11,144 nt of DNA from Chloroflexota bacterium (GTDB lineage Bacteria; Chloroflexota; Dehalococcoidia; Lucifugimonadales; Lucifugimonadaceae), in contig PCAX01000058.1 of the NCBI GenBank assembly GCA_002730795.1, positions 1 through 11,144 on the forward strand, read 5' to 3'. The position numbers were made by a program, and so were the translations under genes. Numbering within the stretch: position 1 is the first letter of the stretch; every line of letters begins with the position of its first letter. The notes under the pieces were generated by a model. That model was given only the letters and a program-made list of their open reading frames with translations. It was not told the DNA's origin and searched no databases. Below, piece by piece: positions 1-7,576 of this stretch.

Positions 1-1
1 A

Positions 2-1345
2 CGACTCGTGTTGAATGATGAAGTAAAGAGCCATGTAAAAGATGATGTTATTGAACCACCTGTCCCCGACACCGCTGATTTGGAGAATGAAATATCTAGT
101 TTAGACGAACAAATTCTACTACTAAATCAACAGATCGAAGATTTCCCTGAAGAGAACAAAAATATTGAAGACCCTGAATGGGATAACACGCTTATTACTT
201 TGATAGATAACCTGGACTTATTGGATGTTCAAATAAGTGAAGCCGAAAACGTTGTGCTTTCGATGGATGTGTTTATCACTGATCCAAAGGATCCAAACGG
301 TCAAATACAGAATCCAGAATATACGGCTTCCGATAAAGCGCTGGCGGAGTTGTCGATGAAAAAAGTTGGCGTTCAAGAGCAATATGATCGTCATATCCGC
401 ACCGAGAAAGCCACTGTGACGAATCCTGAGTTTGAATCTTTAGCAGTTCAACTTACTGAACTTAAAGAAGTTTATAATTCTAAAATTTCTCAACTGAACG
501 AACTTATCGGTTCGTTTGAGCCGCAAGATTATCGTGAGGTAAAAGAAGTTACAGAAAACGATTCAGTCGAAATCCGAGAAAGCACTGCCCCTAGTTCTTC
601 AATAATGCCGGATAGTAATTTGGCTAGAGCCATATCACAAGCTTTAGGTGATGGCGAGCCTGAAGAGTTATTTGAATTATATGTGGGAATATCGAATATA
701 AAAGATCTAACTGGTATCGGGCAATATCCTAACATTCGAATACTCGTTCTGAGTGATAACAAAATCGAAAATGGTTGGGAAGACCTGAAATATCTAACAA
801 AATTGAAGGAACTGAGTATAGAACAAACTGGGTTAAACGATAAAACCTTTAGTTATGTCTCTTCGATAATTTCTGCCGATACGATTAGGACGTTAAGCGT
901 CGGACGCAACAAAATAACTGATGCCACACCACTTGCCGAGTATACGGGTTTAACTGGATTATGGATGGGCGAAACTTATGTTTCTGATGTACGTCCTATT
1001 GGCGAACTGAAAAAACTTGGATTTATTTATTTAGCAGACAACGAAATCACAGATATTTCACCTTTAGCTGAATTGCCTAGCCTTTTCCATCTAGACCTTT
1101 CGGACAATATGATTGAAGATATATCTCCATTTGTTCATGCGCCTTCCATAGGAATTTTAGAATTGGATAACAATAATATCAGGGATATTACCCCGCTTAT
1201 TGACCGCGCTGTACAGGGAGGGCGTATGGACTATGGGGTTAATCTACTAGGGAATCCCCTGGACCCAATCACTTCACGAGACGTGATAGACAGGCTTTCA
1301 GTGGCTTTTCCACAATTTACAGTCCAGTACCAGAAGCGTTGGTAA
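2..1345 (+). CDS. Leucine-rich-repeat protein with N-terminal helical NPE repeats (5' end off the window)
   Basis: The reading frame is open to the left edge. A GTG at 8 is the first start codon inside the window (445 aa from there), but the true start probably lies upstream. Numbered from that GTG, residues 25-170 are acidic, Leu/Ile/Gln-rich and predicted helical, with three units opening with D/N-P-E-aromatic at 55, 102 and 139. Residues 171-198 are a charged linker. Residues 199-214 (MPDSNLARAISQALG) match the short helical segment that often precedes bacterial LRR domains. About seven SDS22/internalin-like LRRs of ~22 residues follow (~242-415), recognisable by N-x-I-x-D-I-S-P-L, and then a cap with GNPLDP near the end. 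Such domains usually bind proteins and are often exported. No signal peptide or membrane anchor is visible, but the real N-terminus is missing. The ligand is unknown. msrA follows after 6 nt, so the two are probably cotranscribed. Confidence 0.85.
   Translation, partial: RLVLNDEVKSHVKDDVIEPPVPDTADLENEISSLDEQILLLNQQIEDFPEENKNIEDPEWDNTLITLIDNLDLLDVQISEAENVVLSMDVFITDPKDPNGQIQNPEYTASDKALAELSMKKVGVQEQYDRHIRTEKATVTNPEFESLAVQLTELKEVYNSKISQLNELIGSFEPQDYREVKEVTENDSVEIRESTAPSSSIMPDSNLARAISQALGDGEPEELFELYVGISNIKDLTGIGQYPNIRILVLSDNKIENGWEDLKYLTKLKELSIEQTGLNDKTFSYVSSIISADTIRTLSVGRNKITDATPLAEYTGLTGLWMGETYVSDVRPIGELKKLGFIYLADNEITDISPLAELPSLFHLDLSDNMIEDISPFVHAPSIGILELDNNNIRDITPLIDRAVQGGRMDYGVNLLGNPLDPITSRDVIDRLSVAFPQFTVQYQKRW
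170..517 (+). repeat. Three degenerate helical repeats (D/N-P-E-W/Y/F units) inside the LRR protein
   Basis: Three protein-level repeats begin with DPEW (residue 55), NPEY (102) and NPEF (139), counted from the GTG at 8. Each continues into a leucine/isoleucine/glutamine-rich amphipathic helix of about 30 residues. Spacing is 47 then 37 residues; the extra ~10 lie in a loop rich in Asp, Pro and Gly at ~91-100. A preceding helix at residues 25-46 looks like the end of a further unit. The DNA copies are diverged, so this is an old protein repeat and not a recent tandem duplication. Confidence 0.55.
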
Positions 1346-1351
1346 CAAATT

Positions 1352-1990
1352 ATGTTCAATTTTTCCCGTACACCTACAGCGGTTCCTTTACCTGAAAATT
1401 GTCTGCCTGGCAGACCGGTGCCTATCATCACTTCTTCTGTCCATTATGTAAACGGCAACACCATAGTTTCTCCGTTTCCTGCCGGTTTAGAAACGTTCGT
1501 TGTTGGCATGGGTTGCTTTTGGGGTGCAGAAAGAATATTTTGGCAGACCCCTGGAGTCTACACGACGGCCGCAGGTTATAGCGGCGGAACCACTCCTAAC
1601 CCCACATATGAAGAAACTTGCACCGGCATGACAGGGCACGCTGAATCGGTTCTGGTAGTTTTCGATCCTAAAATTTGTAGTATAGAGAATTTATTGGAAC
1701 TGTTTTGGGAAAATCATGATCCTACCCAGTACATGGGTCAGGGCAATGATATAGGGACCCAGTACCGCAGTGCTATTTACACAAATGGGGAACAACAAAA
1801 AGAGGTGTCCGAGCAAAGTCGCTTGCATTATCAAAGTAGGCTCAGTCAGGAAGATTTCGGAGAAATAACTACAGAAATAACTGGGTTACGAGAATTTTAC
1901 TATGCCGAAGAATATCACCAACAATATTTGGCAAAGATTCCTAACGGTTATTGTAACCACGGGTTTTGCCAGGTGTCTTATGAGGGATAA
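1352..1990 (+). CDS. msrA: Peptide-methionine (S)-S-oxide reductase MsrA
   Basis: MsrA reduces methionine-S-sulfoxide, free or in proteins, back to methionine, with thioredoxin as usual electron donor; it is a cytosolic repair enzyme. The 212-aa product is the long E. coli-like form. Residues 12-25 match the N-terminal LPGR segment of that form, which supports the ATG at 1352. The catalytic motif GCFWG has its nucleophile at C55. GYSGG, NPTYEE, GHAE, FWENHDPTQ, GNDIGTQYRSAIY and the late YYAEEYHQQYL are all present. The tail NGYCNHGFCQ supplies candidate resolving cysteines C201 and C206, five residues apart and without the usual Gly-rich segment between them. No strong Shine-Dalgarno is visible. 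The gene starts 6 nt after the LRR gene stop, so translation may be coupled to it. It converges on trhO with an 18-nt gap and no clear terminator. Confidence 0.96.
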   Translation: MFNFSRTPTAVPLPENCLPGRPVPIITSSVHYVNGNTIVSPFPAGLETFVVGMGCFWGAERIFWQTPGVYTTAAGYSGGTTPNPTYEETCTGMTGHAESVLVVFDPKICSIENLLELFWENHDPTQYMGQGNDIGTQYRSAIYTNGEQQKEVSEQSRLHYQSRLSQEDFGEITTEITGLREFYYAEEYHQQYLAKIPNGYCNHGFCQVSYEG

Positions 1991-2008
1991 TTTCGTTTCA
2001 GGTTAGGT

Positions 2009-3055
2009 TTAATTTTTCAGTTCTTTGAGTTTAGGTTTTACGCGGTCTTTAAATCTTAACAACGGGGCTTTAAAATTTGGTTGGCGCCGTAGCTCTCTCT
2101 GTTTCTCAATTGGCAGGAGAGAAAATTGGTAACATTCTAACGAGCAACATCCGCCAAATTTTTTATAACAGGACTCACATTGAATGAATAAAATATGGCA
2201 AGCCTGATTTGCGCAATCTGTGTGATCATCTGACGGTTCATTGCATTGATGGCATCTGCTCAAAACATCTTCAGTTACTCGTTCTCCCATTCTTTTATCA
2301 AACACAAAATTTTTACCCTTGAATTTTGATTGAAGTTTTTCTTCTTTAACTTGCCGTATGTATTCTATAATTCCTCCGTGTAATTGATTTACGTCCTGAA
2401 ATTTGTGGTATTTCAGGTAAGCACTGGCCTTTTCGCACCTGATTCCGCCTGTACAGTAAAGAAGTATTTTTTTATTTTCGGAACCTAGTAAATCGTTTTT
2501 TATGGCAGGCAGTATTTCCCTGAACGTGTCTTTATCAGGACGGATAGATTTTTCAAAATATCCTACTTCGCTTTCATAATAGTTTCTTACGTCCACCACA
2601 ATAGTTCCTTTTTGGTCAATGGCTTCATTGAATTCTCTTGCAGAAAGATACTTTCCTGTGTCCGTTGGGTCGAAGTTTTTTTCATTCAACCCGTCGGCAA
2701 CTATTTTCGGTTTTAGGCGGACGATAAGTTTTTGAAATGATTTTCCGAATTCGTCTATGGCGATTTTAATTTTAACATCCCTAAATTCAGGTCGTTTCAA
2801 CAGCGTTTCCAAAAATTCTCCCCAATTTTTTTCAGGGATGCTTAACTGAGCGTTAATACCCTCTTTCGCTATGTAGGTTCGACCCAAAATGGAAAGTGTT
2901 TTCCATTCGGCGTAAAGTTCATCCCGTAAAGTTTCTGGACGTTTTAGGTTTAAGTATTTGTAAAATGAGCAGGTCTTACGGTCAAAATTTTCATTTGAAA
3001 GTTTCTGCCGTAAGTAATCTCTGCTCTTATCGTTGAATAATTTTTTTTTTGGCAT
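2009..3055 (-). CDS. trhO: tRNA uridine(34) hydroxylase TrhO (YceA, rhodanese-like)
   Basis: TrhO makes 5-hydroxyuridine at wobble position 34 of tRNAs in an oxygen-dependent reaction, the first step towards cmo5U/mcmo5U, and so tunes decoding. The 348-aa length is close to the ~350 aa of E. coli YceA. The N-terminal domain (~25-125) carries GRTYIAKEGINAQLS. The rhodanese domain (~130-240) carries VDVRNYYE and the active-site loop YCTGGIRCEKA, with catalytic C201 and C207. The C-terminal module has a dense cysteine cluster (C268, C271, C281, C286, C293, C296, C303, C304, C308), which in this family looks metal-binding. The ATG at 3055 is followed by a run of ten A residues spanning codons 2-5, and the upstream Shine-Dalgarno is weak. 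It lies 63 nt after the enolase-superfamily gene and may be cotranscribed with it, though the functions seem unrelated. Confidence 0.95.
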   Translation of the reverse strand: MPKKKLFNDKSRDYLRQKLSNENFDRKTCSFYKYLNLKRPETLRDELYAEWKTLSILGRTYIAKEGINAQLSIPEKNWGEFLETLLKRPEFRDVKIKIAIDEFGKSFQKLIVRLKPKIVADGLNEKNFDPTDTGKYLSAREFNEAIDQKGTIVVDVRNYYESEVGYFEKSIRPDKDTFREILPAIKNDLLGSENKKILLYCTGGIRCEKASAYLKYHKFQDVNQLHGGIIEYIRQVKEEKLQSKFKGKNFVFDKRMGERVTEDVLSRCHQCNEPSDDHTDCANQACHILFIQCESCYKKFGGCCSLECYQFSLLPIEKQRELRRQPNFKAPLLRFKDRVKPKLKELKN

Positions 3056-3118
3056 GCCTATATGCCCGTTTATTTTATGAGTTTCTTTTTTGTTTATAGA
3101 GGGGTAGGTTCCGTGATA

Positions 3119-4297
3119 TTAACCATCAAATCCTTCTATGGCGTATTTTTTAAGTGCTTCAGGATCCAAATTAACACCAAGGCCTGGGCGTTCGGGGAGG
3201 TAAAGGTCCCCGCTCCGTATATCTAGGGGTTCGTCAATAAAACTATTGTAGTTACTTAGATCATATCGGCTGGTTTCCAGTTTATAAAAATTCGGTACCG
3301 TCATCATAACCTGTGCGCCGGCCATAACATTAATGGGACCACTCGCGTCATGGGGCGAAATTGGAACATAATAAGATTCGGCTAATGTCGCTATTTTCTT
3401 TAATTCTGAAATTCCGCCGGTCCATGTGACATCAGGCATTATAAAATCGGCTAGTTCGTTTTCAAAAACGTTTATAAATTCCCAACGGGTAAACAACCTT
3501 TCGCCTACGGATATTTTTGCATTGGTTTTTTCACGCACCTGTTTTAGCGCATGATTACTTTCAACTGGAACTGGTTCTTCAAACCAGAAAATGTCGAATT
3601 CCTCTAATCCCCTGCATAAGTCTATAGCCGTAGGTACGTTGTATTTGCCGTGTGCATCTATTAATATTTCGATACTTGGGCCAACCGCATCGCGCACTGC
3701 ACCAGTTATTTCCCACGCCAATTCCATGCCAGCTCGGGTAATTTGCCCATCTATATAGTGAGCATTACCTTCCGGTATGGAATGCATCATCGGGTCGAAT
3801 TTGAATGCCCGGTGTCCTGAAGCTACCAATTCTTTGGCATCTGCAATGGCTATTTCTACATCCCCGCCCGGATTGGGTGGGTGAGTGTAAAGTCCTATTT
3901 TGTCTCTTACGGGTCCTCCAAGTAACATATAAATGGGGAGCCCTAGGGCTTTGCCACGTATGTCCCACAGGGCTATATCGATGGCACTCGCTGTCGCACT
4001 TACCGCCCCACGAGTCCCAACATATGTTAACGAACGAATATTATCGTTCCATATCCGTTCTATGTGAGATGCATCGCGTCCAACTAGTGTAGTACCAACC
4101 TCGCGAATCATTCCCGCCACGGCTCTGTTTCCAACTGGCCCAGGGTAAGTAGTCACCTCGCCCCATCCTGTTATTCCTTCATCGGTATCTACCTGGACAA
4201 AAAGAAGTTCACGTTTCACATCATCTGATGGTTTATCGGCGGGTCTCTCTGTCCAAGGTACCTGAATTATCCATGGTTTTATTGAAGTAATTTTCAA
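3119..4297 (-). CDS. Enolase-superfamily acid-sugar dehydratase, D-galactonate dehydratase-like (mandelate racemase/MLE family)
   Basis: Members abstract the proton alpha to a carboxylate with Mg2+ and commonly dehydrate aldonic acids to 2-keto-3-deoxy acids. The 392-aa product has an N-terminal capping domain (~1-125) and a (beta/alpha)7-beta barrel. Visible metal ligands are D214 (IDAHG), E240 (WFEEP) and E266 (VGER). H216, D289 (MPDV), H316 (SPHDASGPI) and E341 complete the site. The spacing D214/H216/E240/E266/D289/H316/E341 equals that of E. coli DgoD as I recall it (183/185/209/235/258/285/310), so a DgoD-type mechanism with two catalytic histidines is likely. The substrate is not proven, because sequence outside the site differs and there is an insertion of about nine residues before D214. 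The start is TTG: an in-frame TAA lies at 4319-4321, no ATG or GTG intervenes, and a strong Shine-Dalgarno sits 6 nt upstream. Confidence 0.9.
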   Translation of the reverse strand: MKITSIKPWIIQVPWTERPADKPSDDVKRELLFVQVDTDEGITGWGEVTTYPGPVGNRAVAGMIREVGTTLVGRDASHIERIWNDNIRSLTYVGTRGAVSATASAIDIALWDIRGKALGLPIYMLLGGPVRDKIGLYTHPPNPGGDVEIAIADAKELVASGHRAFKFDPMMHSIPEGNAHYIDGQITRAGMELAWEITGAVRDAVGPSIEILIDAHGKYNVPTAIDLCRGLEEFDIFWFEEPVPVESNHALKQVREKTNAKISVGERLFTRWEFINVFENELADFIMPDVTWTGGISELKKIATLAESYYVPISPHDASGPINVMAGAQVMMTVPNFYKLETSRYDLSNYNSFIDEPLDIRSGDLYLPERPGLGVNLDPEALKKYAIEGFDG

Positions 4298-4303
4298 GTT
4301 TTT

Positions 4304-4312
4304 CTCCTCACC
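4304..4312 (-). promoter_or_regulatory. Strong Shine-Dalgarno fixing a TTG start
   Basis: On the minus strand GGTGAGGAG lies 6 nt before the TTG at 4297. It is the best ribosome-binding site in the window. It decides the start of the dehydratase gene, which has no ATG until residue 63. Confidence 0.8.
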
Positions 4313-4368
4313 TTTGGGTTACTAAAACTTACACTGTTTAATGAATTGCTCTTTTATGTCACGAAAGC

Positions 4369-4374
4369 ATTATA
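4369..4374 (-). promoter_or_regulatory. Candidate -10 box upstream of the dehydratase gene
   Basis: A perfect TATAAT on the minus strand lies in the 140-nt gap between the histidine phosphatase stop and the dehydratase start. It would give a leader of about 65 nt. No good -35 hexamer stands at 16-18 nt spacing and there is no extended TGn, so the call rests on the -10 match and on the size of the gap. Confidence 0.35.
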
Positions 4375-4437
4375 TCGATTTACTTGATGACGCGAATCCT
4401 CCGCCCACACAACGCGCCTGGGAAATGTAAGAAAACA

Positions 4438-5151
4438 TTACGGTGTTACGGTATCTCCCTGTTCGATCCCTTCATTTTGGATGTCTCCAATCAATCGAGT
4501 ATGGCAGGCGTCATTCAGTGAAACGATGCTCCAACCACTAGGTCCAAAATTGAACCGGGAAATTGAACAATTCAGAATTTGAGTGCGTCTTATGAAATTT
4601 GAATCACAGCCTGTAATGAAGTGAAAAATGCAACGCATGGTGATTCCGTGGGTGATTATTGCAATTTTATGAATTCCACCGCGTTCTAACCATTCATCGT
4701 TGTCAATGAACTCTTCTTCTATCCATTGAGAGGCTCTTCGCTCAACCTGCCGTTCAGATTCCCCGTCTGCTGGTTGGAACCATTTTCCCTTCTCGCCAGA
4801 AAGTATTTTGACATCGGGTGTTATAACCTCGTTAGCCATTTTTCCTCGCCATGCCGGAATTTGTCTTTCTATAATTGCGTCGACTATTTCAAAAGAGTCA
4901 TTTGGTAAATTCATTCCTTTCAGCATTCCTTCTGTGGTTTCGACGGCCCGTTTGAGAGAAGAGGAATAAATTCGGTCAAAAATTATGTTTGATTCACCTA
5001 ATCGACTTCCAAGGGCTAGTGCTTGTTTGTGCCCCCGTGGAGTCATGGGTGCGTCGAAATTTCGGCCTGCTGCAATACCTGGAACAATGTTAGTTTCTGA
5101 TTCACCGTGACGAATAAAATAAAATTGAAATTCATTGCCTTTGTGTTTCAT
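4438..5151 (-). CDS. Histidine phosphatase superfamily protein (phosphoglycerate mutase-like)
   Basis: Branch-1 histidine phosphatases transfer phosphate through a phosphohistidine. Visible in the 237-aa protein are FIRHGESETN, with nucleophile H15 between R14 and G16; R68 in SSLKRAVETT; the acid residue E95 in IIERQ; and the second histidine H168 in ITHGITMRC. These form the full catalytic set. The protein is cytosolic, without signal peptide or membrane segment. Its sequence is not close enough to GpmA or CobC for me to name a substrate, so a small-molecule phosphatase is more likely than a glycolytic mutase. The ATG at 5151 has GGGGA about 7-8 nt upstream. It follows the 2-hydroxyacid dehydrogenase by 62 nt on the same strand, so it may act on a phosphorylated intermediate of the same pathway or simply be carried along. 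Confidence 0.9.
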   Translation of the reverse strand: MKHKGNEFQFYFIRHGESETNIVPGIAAGRNFDAPMTPRGHKQALALGSRLGESNIIFDRIYSSSLKRAVETTEGMLKGMNLPNDSFEIVDAIIERQIPAWRGKMANEVITPDVKILSGEKGKWFQPADGESERQVERRASQWIEEEFIDNDEWLERGGIHKIAIITHGITMRCIFHFITGCDSNFIRRTQILNCSISRFNFGPSGWSIVSLNDACHTRLIGDIQNEGIEQGDTVTP

Positions 5152-5213
5152 TCTTCAGTCCCCGAAACTTTCTTATGCTTTAGATTAAAATTTGGCTTTG
5201 ATGACATTAGAAA

Positions 5214-6176
5214 TTAATACCACAAATTTTTATCAACAATGTTTGTCAATTTACGTTTGGAGGTAAACCTACTCAAATTTTCTTTTAAAATATCAATGGT
5301 CCTTTCATCCAACATTTTTTTCTCGGCGTTTCCAGCAATATGTGGGGTGATTATTAGATTTGGTATGTCCCATAAAGGGCTATTGGCTGGGAGAGGTTCG
5401 GGCCAAACCGTATCTAATGCTGCTCCAGATATCTGTTTTTCTTTCAGGGCTTTCACTAACGCATTTTCATTAAACAGGCGTCCTCGCGACGTAACAATCA
5501 AGTACGATGTTGATTTCATAAGTTCAAATTCTTCCGACCCAATCATTTCACTATTTTTGGGGGAATAAGGGGCTGTCACCACGACGTAATCACTCAGTTC
5601 CAATAAATCAGGTAAGTGATCGTATCCCATAACGGATTTAACTGCTTTGTCTGGGTCAACTGGATTGATATCCAACCCCAGGACATTCATTCCCAACAAC
5701 TTGCACCTCCATGCGATTTCTTTACCTGACTTGCCATAGCCAATTATCCCTACAGTTTTATCCCCCAAGTATTGGACTTTATCTAATCCACCCGCTTGGT
5801 TCCACTTTTTATTTGCTTTATCCTTAAAAAAAATTGGCAATTGACGAGATAAAGCTAACATTAAAGCGAGGGCGTGTTCCCCGATGATGGGAGCTCCCGC
5901 ACCACGGGAATTCGTTATAATGACTTTGGATTCCGAAAGTTCAGGTATATTTTCGAAAAGTCCTTCCATACCGGCGTCAGGAGTTTGAATCCATTTTAAT
6001 TTTTTACCAGCTGATAACTGATCAGAATTTATGTATCCAAAAACGGCGTCAGAATCACCTATTTGATTAGTTACAATTTTTTCGGTATAAGCCTCGATAA
6101 ATTCTATGTCATGAAATATTTTGTTCAGCTCTTGGACATAAGGTTTACAGAATGGTTCTAGCAATAATACTTTCAC
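5214..6176 (-). CDS. D-isomer-specific 2-hydroxyacid dehydrogenase (NAD-binding)
   Basis: Enzymes of this family interconvert D-2-hydroxy acids and 2-keto acids with NAD(P)H. The 320-aa product has a split catalytic domain around a Rossmann domain (~100-285). The dinucleotide loop is GIIGYGKSG (143-151), and acidic D169 at the end of the second strand suggests a preference for NAD over NADP. The catalytic triad is R231 (TSRGRL), E260 (WPEPLP) and H279 (TPHIAG), with the usual 29- and 19-residue spacings. The substrate is not readable; glyoxylate/hydroxypyruvate reductase-like activity is one option. The start is GTG: an in-frame TAA lies two codons earlier, the first internal ATG is residue 70, and the first beta strand (KVLLLEPF) begins at once. 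AGGGAG lies 12 nt upstream. The gene begins 22 nt after the ceramidase-like gene, so the two are probably in one transcript. Confidence 0.93.
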   Translation of the reverse strand: MKVLLLEPFCKPYVQELNKIFHDIEFIEAYTEKIVTNQIGDSDAVFGYINSDQLSAGKKLKWIQTPDAGMEGLFENIPELSESKVIITNSRGAGAPIIGEHALALMLALSRQLPIFFKDKANKKWNQAGGLDKVQYLGDKTVGIIGYGKSGKEIAWRCKLLGMNVLGLDINPVDPDKAVKSVMGYDHLPDLLELSDYVVVTAPYSPKNSEMIGSEEFELMKSTSYLIVTSRGRLFNENALVKALKEKQISGAALDTVWPEPLPANSPLWDIPNLIITPHIAGNAEKKMLDERTIDILKENLSRFTSKRKLTNIVDKNLWY

Positions 6177-6198
6177 TTCGTTTTAAAACTCCCTAATG

Positions 6199-7542
6199 TT
6201 AAATTAACCTGTTTATGCGCTCACTTTCTTCTACCAGTAGATCTCCTGATTCTGCAGAAAATGGGCTTGTAGTAGTGCCATAATAACGCCTGAATTTTTT
6301 CATATTAACTATATCCTCAATAGGTGTTGAATCGATCATATTATAAGGGGCCCGTGTCGATATATACCCTACGTAATCGTCACAATAACTGACCACCATT
6401 ATAGGTGAATCAGAACTGTTTTTTATTTCACTCCCGAGTTCATTAAATAATTCGCCAGGGTGTGCAGATATTCTTATGTCTCCTATTCGTAGAGCTTTAA
6501 TGGTAATTTCAATCCCAGGATTAGTTTGATTTTTGGCTAATCTTAATTCGTTGGTACCGTTACCATATAACTCTGGGTGCATTTCCGCTGCCATTGCCGT
6601 GTTAGTACCGTTTTTCCATGTCGAGCCAGTGTATTCTCCCAATTTTTGCTTTAGCGCTACATGATTTCGTTCGGCTTCGTCTACGGTCCATTTGACTTTT
6701 CTGCGAGGTAAGGTGATTTTTGATGTCAATGATTTAATATATGGGGTGTTAATTTCTTTACTATCATGAGAAATTTCCAAAGATTTCTTCGCCAGCATGG
6801 TACCAAATTCATGTGTATCGTCGTGCGAATGAAAGTGATTAGAATTGTCATTGCCAAACCACCAGTCAAAAGGATGAATATCTCCGGCTGCCCCCTGTAA
6901 AAAAAGAGCAACTGTGCCTGGATGAGAGACTTCCATTGAAGCCGATAATTCTCCTGAGAAATCCCCTGACCAAGTTAAATATTGACCCCCGTCTGATACT
7001 CCGTGACAGGCAAAATTAATTATTTTTGCTAAAGGAGAATTATCACTATTTTCCACACTTAAAACCATCAGTTCCGTATCTATGTCAGAGTTAGGGTATT
7101 GTCGGTTGACCGTCCATCCGGGAAAGTCACCTGTACCATATTTCAAAGTAACCGGTCTGATACTTTCTAGGGCAGTACGAACTGTACCAGCTACGACATC
7201 GCCAAGAATTTCCGAATAAGTTTGCAACTCTACAGGTAAGCGCGTTAGAAAATCGGGAGCGGTGTGATTGTGGGTAGAATTTACTATTATATTGGAACTG
7301 GGTATTCCTGATATTGTTATTATTTTTTTCTCTAAGCTAGTCCATACAGATTTGCACATTCCACATATATCCAAAGAAATAAACGCAAACAAATTGTTTC
7401 GAGCTCCTATAACAACAGTTCTGGCAAAAAGGTCCCTGTGTATACCAGTTGAACGGCCTTTCCGTAATCCCCAGGCACCCATGTGATATCCGACGGGTGG
7501 TGTAATTACAGCTTTACCTACTCCACCTACAAAAGTTTTCAT
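6199..7542 (-). CDS. Neutral/alkaline ceramidase-like hydrolase, N-terminal-domain-only form
   Basis: The 447-aa protein shows the fold of the neutral/alkaline non-lysosomal ceramidase N-terminal domain: GVGKAVITPPVGYHMGAWG at 7-25, zinc-type NSTHNHTAP (H91, H93), FACHG (H180), SGDFSG and QGAAGDIHP (216-224), then AHPGELFNELG and a late SYCDDYVGY that could give the Glu and Tyr ligands. The open frame extends to 7716 inside the VOC gene, but the family-conserved sequence begins just after the ATG at 7542, which lies 34 nt after the VOC stop. I therefore use 7542, although no clear Shine-Dalgarno precedes it. No signal peptide is seen, unlike secreted true ceramidases. The serine expected after GDV in ceramidases is histidine here (H223), and the protein is much shorter than the ~650-aa enzymes. 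Probably a metal-dependent hydrolase of an amide or ester whose substrate is unknown. Confidence 0.8.
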   Translation of the reverse strand: MKTFVGGVGKAVITPPVGYHMGAWGLRKGRSTGIHRDLFARTVVIGARNNLFAFISLDICGMCKSVWTSLEKKIITISGIPSSNIIVNSTHNHTAPDFLTRLPVELQTYSEILGDVVAGTVRTALESIRPVTLKYGTGDFPGWTVNRQYPNSDIDTELMVLSVENSDNSPLAKIINFACHGVSDGGQYLTWSGDFSGELSASMEVSHPGTVALFLQGAAGDIHPFDWWFGNDNSNHFHSHDDTHEFGTMLAKKSLEISHDSKEINTPYIKSLTSKITLPRRKVKWTVDEAERNHVALKQKLGEYTGSTWKNGTNTAMAAEMHPELYGNGTNELRLAKNQTNPGIEITIKALRIGDIRISAHPGELFNELGSEIKNSSDSPIMVVSYCDDYVGYISTRAPYNMIDSTPIEDIVNMKKFRRYYGTTTSPFSAESGDLLVEESERINRLI

Positions 7543-7576
7543 GGTAAAAAAAACCGCTTGTGATGCGAGTTGCGGG

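Noticed and set aside
1991..2008. Bidirectional terminator between msrA and trhO
   Set aside because: The 18-nt gap and flanks hold no GC-rich stem followed by a T-run in either direction.
3805..4092. 95-codon open frame on the + strand
   Set aside because: It lies wholly antisense to the well-conserved dehydratase gene, shows no recognisable domain and has no ribosome-binding site that I can see.
4438..4463. Tandem TTACGGTG/TTACGGTA at the end of the histidine phosphatase gene
   Set aside because: Two 8-bp near-copies within coding sequence; too short to mean anything without further copies.
5239..5568. 109-codon open frame on the + strand
   Set aside because: It is antisense to the catalytic part of the 2-hydroxyacid dehydrogenase and has no family resemblance; treated as a shadow frame.
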